From positions 62,001-126,000 of the forward strand of contig JACJYG010000006.1 of NCBI GenBank assembly GCA_020636215.1: a DNA stretch of 64,000 nt. Reading direction: 5' to 3'. Source of the DNA: Lewinellaceae bacterium. Its GTDB lineage: Bacteria > Bacteroidota > Bacteroidia > Chitinophagales > Saprospiraceae. A model generated the notes under the pieces. That model ran no database searches. It was given only the letters and a program-made list of their open reading frames with translations, and had not been told where the DNA came from. A program made the translations under genes and the position numbers. Shown here piece after piece: positions 60,436 to 64,000 of this stretch (its first letter is position 1; every line of letters begins with the position of its first letter).

Positions 60436-61449
60436 ATGATTGGAGAACTACCATTTGAGCAGATACGCCGGCTGGACATCGGCCAGACGCCAAAAGGCAG
60501 CGTGAAGCATTACTGGCTTCATATTATCAATAACGGCATTGGGGAGCCTGTGCGGGTGCCCATCATGGTAGCCCGCGGCCGTTACGATGGCCCTACCCTG
60601 GGCATAACGGCAGCAATACACGGCAACGAACTCAATGGGATTCCTGTCATCCAACGCTTGTTCCGTGAACTGGATATAGAGCATTTGCATGGAACTCTGG
60701 TCGGAGTCCTGGTGATGAATGTGCCCGGATTGTTGCTGGAGCAGCGCAAGTTCAATGATGGAACAGATCTCAATCGCATTGCCCCGGGTAACAGCCATGG
60801 AAGCGTCAGCGAGGTGTACATATACCGGATCATCGACCGGGTCCTTCGGCAATTTAACTATTTGATCGACCTGCACACTGCCAGCTTCGGCCGGGTCAAT
60901 TCCTGGTATATCCGAGCCGACATGTCGGTATTGGAAACCTCGCGCATGGCACGGTTACAAAATCCGGAGATCATTTTACACAATCCACCCAATGACGGCA
61001 CCTTTCGGGGTGCGGCCAACCATCTGGGCATACACGCCATAACCCTGGAATTGCGGGATCCTCATGTATTTCAGTTCGATGTCATCGAGGATGCTTTGGT
61101 CGGTATTCGCAATATCATGTATGACCTTCAAATGCTCGAAGGGGAAATACTATGCCCTATCAGTCAGATCACGCTCTGTGAACGCTCTTACTGGATGTAT
61201 ACGGATGAAGGGGGGATACTGGAAGTCTTTCCCCAGATCGGCGAGTACGTCAAACAGGGCAGCCTCATTGCCGAAGTGAGAACGATTTTCGGGAAGCTCA
61301 ACAAAAAATATTATGCACCGGATGATGGGGTCGTGATCGGTAAGAGCATTAACCCCATTAATCAAACAGGAAGCCGCATCATACACCTGGGGATCAACCC
61401 TCGTGATATCCGCTGTGTCACCGAAGAGGGCCCGCAGGTTTTCTTTTAG
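60436..61449 (+). CDS. Succinylglutamate desuccinylase/aspartoacylase-family zinc hydrolase (second copy)
   Basis: 337 residues. Zinc ligands are in AAIHGNELNGIPV (His, Glu) and LIDLHTASFG (His). TDLNRIAPGN and the C-terminal beta domain (YYAPDDGVVIGKS, INQTGSRIIHLG) complete the family. It is only a distant relative of the copy next to rimK; the acyl substrate is unknown. It precedes the phosphoesterase lipoprotein gene by 52 bases, perhaps the same transcription unit. Confidence 0.85.
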   Translation: MIGELPFEQIRRLDIGQTPKGSVKHYWLHIINNGIGEPVRVPIMVARGRYDGPTLGITAAIHGNELNGIPVIQRLFRELDIEHLHGTLVGVLVMNVPGLLLEQRKFNDGTDLNRIAPGNSHGSVSEVYIYRIIDRVLRQFNYLIDLHTASFGRVNSWYIRADMSVLETSRMARLQNPEIILHNPPNDGTFRGAANHLGIHAITLELRDPHVFQFDVIEDALVGIRNIMYDLQMLEGEILCPISQITLCERSYWMYTDEGGILEVFPQIGEYVKQGSLIAEVRTIFGKLNKKYYAPDDGVVIGKSINPINQTGSRIIHLGINPRDIRCVTEEGPQVFF

Positions 61450-61501
61450 CAGTTTCCTCCTGTAGTTGCAATCACACACAAAGACCCAATTGTCGAATAT
61501 C

Positions 61502-64000
61502 ATGAAGCTTTCTATTCAGTTAATTACAATCGTTCTCGGGCTGTCTCTTTTTCAGGCCTGTGCGGATTACAAGATCCACTATTCTAAAAATTCCAGAGAG
61601 TGGGAGGCTGGCCGCCCCGATCCGGAAAATAAGATCGAACATACGGTGTTTCTCATCGGAGATGCCGGTTATACGCCTGAAGGGAAAACAGCCCCTGCTT
61701 TGGTGCTGATGGGCGAAAAGATCCACACTGCTGGTAAAAACAGCACGGTGGTGTACCTTGGCGACAATATCTACCCCAATGGAATGGGGGCGCAGGGCGA
61801 TGCCGACCGGGAGCAGGATGAGGCGCGCCTTCGGGCTCAGCTCGATATATTGAAGGGCTATTCTGGCAAGATATTCTTTATAGCCGGCAACCACGACTGG
61901 TACGGCTATGGCCTGGACGGCCTGAAGCGGGAGAAAAAATTCATCGAAAAATACCTTGGCCGCGAAGATGTGCTCTTTCCTAAACCCGGTTGTGGAGATC
62001 CGGTAGAAGTGGGCCTGTCCAACCACCTCACACTTGTCCTGATCGATTCGCAATGGTACCTCGAAGATTGGGACGAGCAGTACGAAGTCAATGACGGTTG
62101 TGAGGTCAAGAGCCGGGAAGTGTTTCGGGAATATGTCGAGGAGGCCATCAAGGGCAACCGCAATAAGAACGTCATTATTGCGCTACATCACCCCCCCTAT
62201 ACTTATGGGCCGCATGGGGGGCAGTTTACTGTAAAACAGCACCTCTTCCCCTTGACGGATGTCAATAAGAATCTTTGGATACCATTGCCTGTGCTGGGAT
62301 CCCTCATTCAGTTTCTGCGTGGCACGGTCGGCCATCCACAGGATGCGAGCCATCCGGAATACCGGGAGCTGGCCAATATTGTGATCAATGCGGCCCGTAA
62401 GAACGGCAATTTTGTGATTGCCTCCGGCCATGAGCACAACCTCCAGTATATTGAACAGGATGAGCAGTACTTCGTGGTCAGTGGAGCGGGGTCTAAAAAG
62501 AGCCCTTCCCGCCTGGGTAAGGGTGCAATGTTCACTTATGGCCATTCCGGTTTTGCCCAGTTGGATTACTACCAGGATGGCTCAGCCTGGATACAGTATT
62601 GGGTTCCGGAAGGGGACGGGACTTCAGGTAAAGTTGCGTATCGAAAACAGGTGAAAGGGCCTCTTAAGGATATTGTAGAAAGCCTTCCTGAAAATTTTTC
62701 CGAACTACCGGACTCGATAGATGTGCCGGTTAGCCAGGGCGATTTCACCCACGGCCCTTTCTGGAATTTCCTTTGGGGCAAACATTATCGGAAAACTTAC
62801 AGTGCTATCGTCCGGGCGCCTGTTCTGAAGCTCGATCAATATAAGGGCGGGCTGTCGCCGGTAAAGCGGGGCGGAGGCTATCAGACCAACTCACTGCGCC
62901 TGGAGGCAAAAAATGGTAAACAGTATGTGATCCGGTCTATCGATAAGGACGCTTCCCGCACCCTTGGGTATCCATTTAATAAGTCAATAGTGGCCGACCT
63001 GCTCAAGGACAACTTCAGCGCCTCCCACCCTTTGTCGGCCTTACCGGTGGCGCCGCTGGCCAAAGCTGCAGGCATTTATTATACCCAACCACAGCTTTGC
63101 TATCTTCCACCCCAGCCGGCGCTGGGCATCTACAATGATGAATTCGCCAATGCCTTGTATATTCTGGAGGAACGGCCGGATGACGATGTCTGGAAGGATG
63201 CCCCTCAATTTGGATATTCTAAAAATATCATATCCACTTCGGACGTGGTGGAAAAGATCCGGAAAGAACACGACGAGATGATCGATTTTCGATGGGTGGC
63301 CCGCTCCCGCCTTTTTGATGCGTTACTTGGTGATTGGGACCGCCACGATGATCAGTGGCGGTGGGCTGAAACCGAGGAAGAGGGGCGAAAGTACTTCCGC
63401 CCCATCCCCCGGGACCGAGACCAGGCCTTCTGCAAATACGATGGGCTAGTGCTTTCTTTGGCCCGGGGTGCGTCGCCTGATATTAAGAAATTGATGGTCT
63501 TTGGCAGCGATCCAGACCGAATACGGTGGCTGGTATACAATGCCCGCCATTTTGACCGCACTTTTCTATCCGGCGCCGATTGGCCGGTCTGGGAAGCAGA
63601 AGTACACCGGCTGCAAACGGCAATTACAGATGAATTAATCGATTCAACTTTCCTGGCCGCCTGGCCGCCTTCTGTATATGCACTGGACGGGCCGACTGTC
63701 ACTCGGATATTAAAGGAGCGGCGAAATAACCTGATGGAAATTGCCCGCCATTATTACGACTTCATCGCCCGGGAAGTGGATGTAGTCGGCACCGATAAAA
63801 AAGACTTATTCCTGGTGGAACGCCTGGAAGATGGAGACACCAGGGTACGTGTTTATGACACCAATAAAAAGGGTAAATTAGAAGAATTGCTTTTTGATAG
63901 GACCTTCCATTGGGGAGAAACCCATCAGATTTTTCTTTATGGCCTGGATGATGACGATATCTTCAAGATCAAAGGAGAGGCCAGCCGCGCCATCCGAATT
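61502..64000 (+). CDS. Metallophosphoesterase lipoprotein with kinase-like middle region, 3' end outside the window
   Basis: An open frame of 833 codons from ATG 61502 to the window end. The signal is a lipoprotein type (LGLSLFQAC, cysteine near residue 20). Residues 50-330 form a calcineurin-like phosphoesterase: GDAGYTPEG, GDNIYPNGMG, GNHDWYG, LHHPPYTYG and GHEHNLQ supply the metal ligands. Residues about 470-720 are a second domain with KQYVIRSIDKD, LLGDWDRHDDQWRW and FRPIPRDRDQAFCKYDG; the DRH and RDRD motifs recall the catalytic and metal-binding Asp of Fam20C/HipA-type kinase folds. Known relatives in Bacteroidota end in a BamA-like barrel, which would lie beyond the window. Surface phosphate metabolism is a guess. 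Confidence 0.82.
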   Translation, partial: MKLSIQLITIVLGLSLFQACADYKIHYSKNSREWEAGRPDPENKIEHTVFLIGDAGYTPEGKTAPALVLMGEKIHTAGKNSTVVYLGDNIYPNGMGAQGDADREQDEARLRAQLDILKGYSGKIFFIAGNHDWYGYGLDGLKREKKFIEKYLGREDVLFPKPGCGDPVEVGLSNHLTLVLIDSQWYLEDWDEQYEVNDGCEVKSREVFREYVEEAIKGNRNKNVIIALHHPPYTYGPHGGQFTVKQHLFPLTDVNKNLWIPLPVLGSLIQFLRGTVGHPQDASHPEYRELANIVINAARKNGNFVIASGHEHNLQYIEQDEQYFVVSGAGSKKSPSRLGKGAMFTYGHSGFAQLDYYQDGSAWIQYWVPEGDGTSGKVAYRKQVKGPLKDIVESLPENFSELPDSIDVPVSQGDFTHGPFWNFLWGKHYRKTYSAIVRAPVLKLDQYKGGLSPVKRGGGYQTNSLRLEAKNGKQYVIRSIDKDASRTLGYPFNKSIVADLLKDNFSASHPLSALPVAPLAKAAGIYYTQPQLCYLPPQPALGIYNDEFANALYILEERPDDDVWKDAPQFGYSKNIISTSDVVEKIRKEHDEMIDFRWVARSRLFDALLGDWDRHDDQWRWAETEEEGRKYFRPIPRDRDQAFCKYDGLVLSLARGASPDIKKLMVFGSDPDRIRWLVYNARHFDRTFLSGADWPVWEAEVHRLQTAITDELIDSTFLAAWPPSVYALDGPTVTRILKERRNNLMEIARHYYDFIAREVDVVGTDKKDLFLVERLEDGDTRVRVYDTNKKGKLEELLFDRTFHWGETHQIFLYGLDDDDIFKIKGEASRAIRI

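Overview
The window reads as chromosomal DNA of a Bacteroidota bacterium, most likely of the Saprospiria (Lewinella / Phaeodactylibacter type). Evidence for this: a SusC/SusD pair, lipoproteins with FG-GAP and ASPIC/UnbV-type repeats, a type IX secretion C-terminal domain, bacillithiol deacetylase BshB1, a CrtD/CruF/CrtZ carotenoid cluster, many lipobox signals, no Shine-Dalgarno pattern, and two good copies of the Bacteroidota -7 promoter element TATCTTTG. No rRNA, tRNA, CRISPR array, phage or complete insertion sequence was seen.

Layout. 1-2.4 kb: a truncated lipoprotein gene and a lipoprotein gene broken by an in-frame TAG. 2.4-10.7 kb: biotin-dependent carboxylase beta subunit, secreted proteins, a THUMP rRNA methyltransferase, a histidine kinase, bshB1 and ribE. 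10.7-13.9 kb: a 340-bp palindromic 9-mer array, then crtD-cruF-crtZ, which matches saproxanthin-type monocyclic carotenoid end-group chemistry. 14-20 kb: core metabolism and division on the minus strand (sucD, an FtsB/DivIC protein, eno, carA, an MFS permease). 20-27.1 kb: an amino-acid or peptide module of rimK, an AstE/AspA-type zinc hydrolase, an ornithine-racemase-like protein, an alanine racemase, an M20 amidohydrolase and a sodium symporter. 27.3-29.1 kb: a GNAT acetyltransferase and an aspartyl protease with a PDZ domain. 29.5-41.7 kb: a SusC (with an in-frame TAG), SusD, two large paralogous FG-GAP/ASPIC lipoproteins and a small lipoprotein, with no glycosidase. 41.8-46 kb: a type IX cargo protein, a flavin monooxygenase, an aldehyde dehydrogenase and a thioesterase. 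46-56.3 kb: small secreted and membrane proteins, a PAP2 phosphatase, an HD-PycTM fusion, an outer-membrane barrel, a GAF protein, an SDR coupled to anmK, and a cytochrome c lipoprotein. 56.5-64 kb: prohibitin, an HtrA-like protease without signal peptide, a candidate small RNA, a geranylgeranyl-reductase-family flavoprotein, a second AstE/AspA-type hydrolase and a large phosphoesterase lipoprotein cut by the window end.

The most unusual features are between and inside genes rather than a classical island. Four or five gene junctions carry short tandem arrays (units of 7-9 bp), usually followed by the same unit in reverse complement, so that they can fold into long hairpins. Unit sequences differ between loci but the architecture recurs. 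Two otherwise intact genes carry a single in-frame TAG where CAG is the likely ancestral codon. The two best functional leads are the HD-PycTM fusion and the phosphoesterase lipoprotein, whose middle region has a DRH and an RDRDQ motif suggestive of a Fam20/HipA-like kinase fold.
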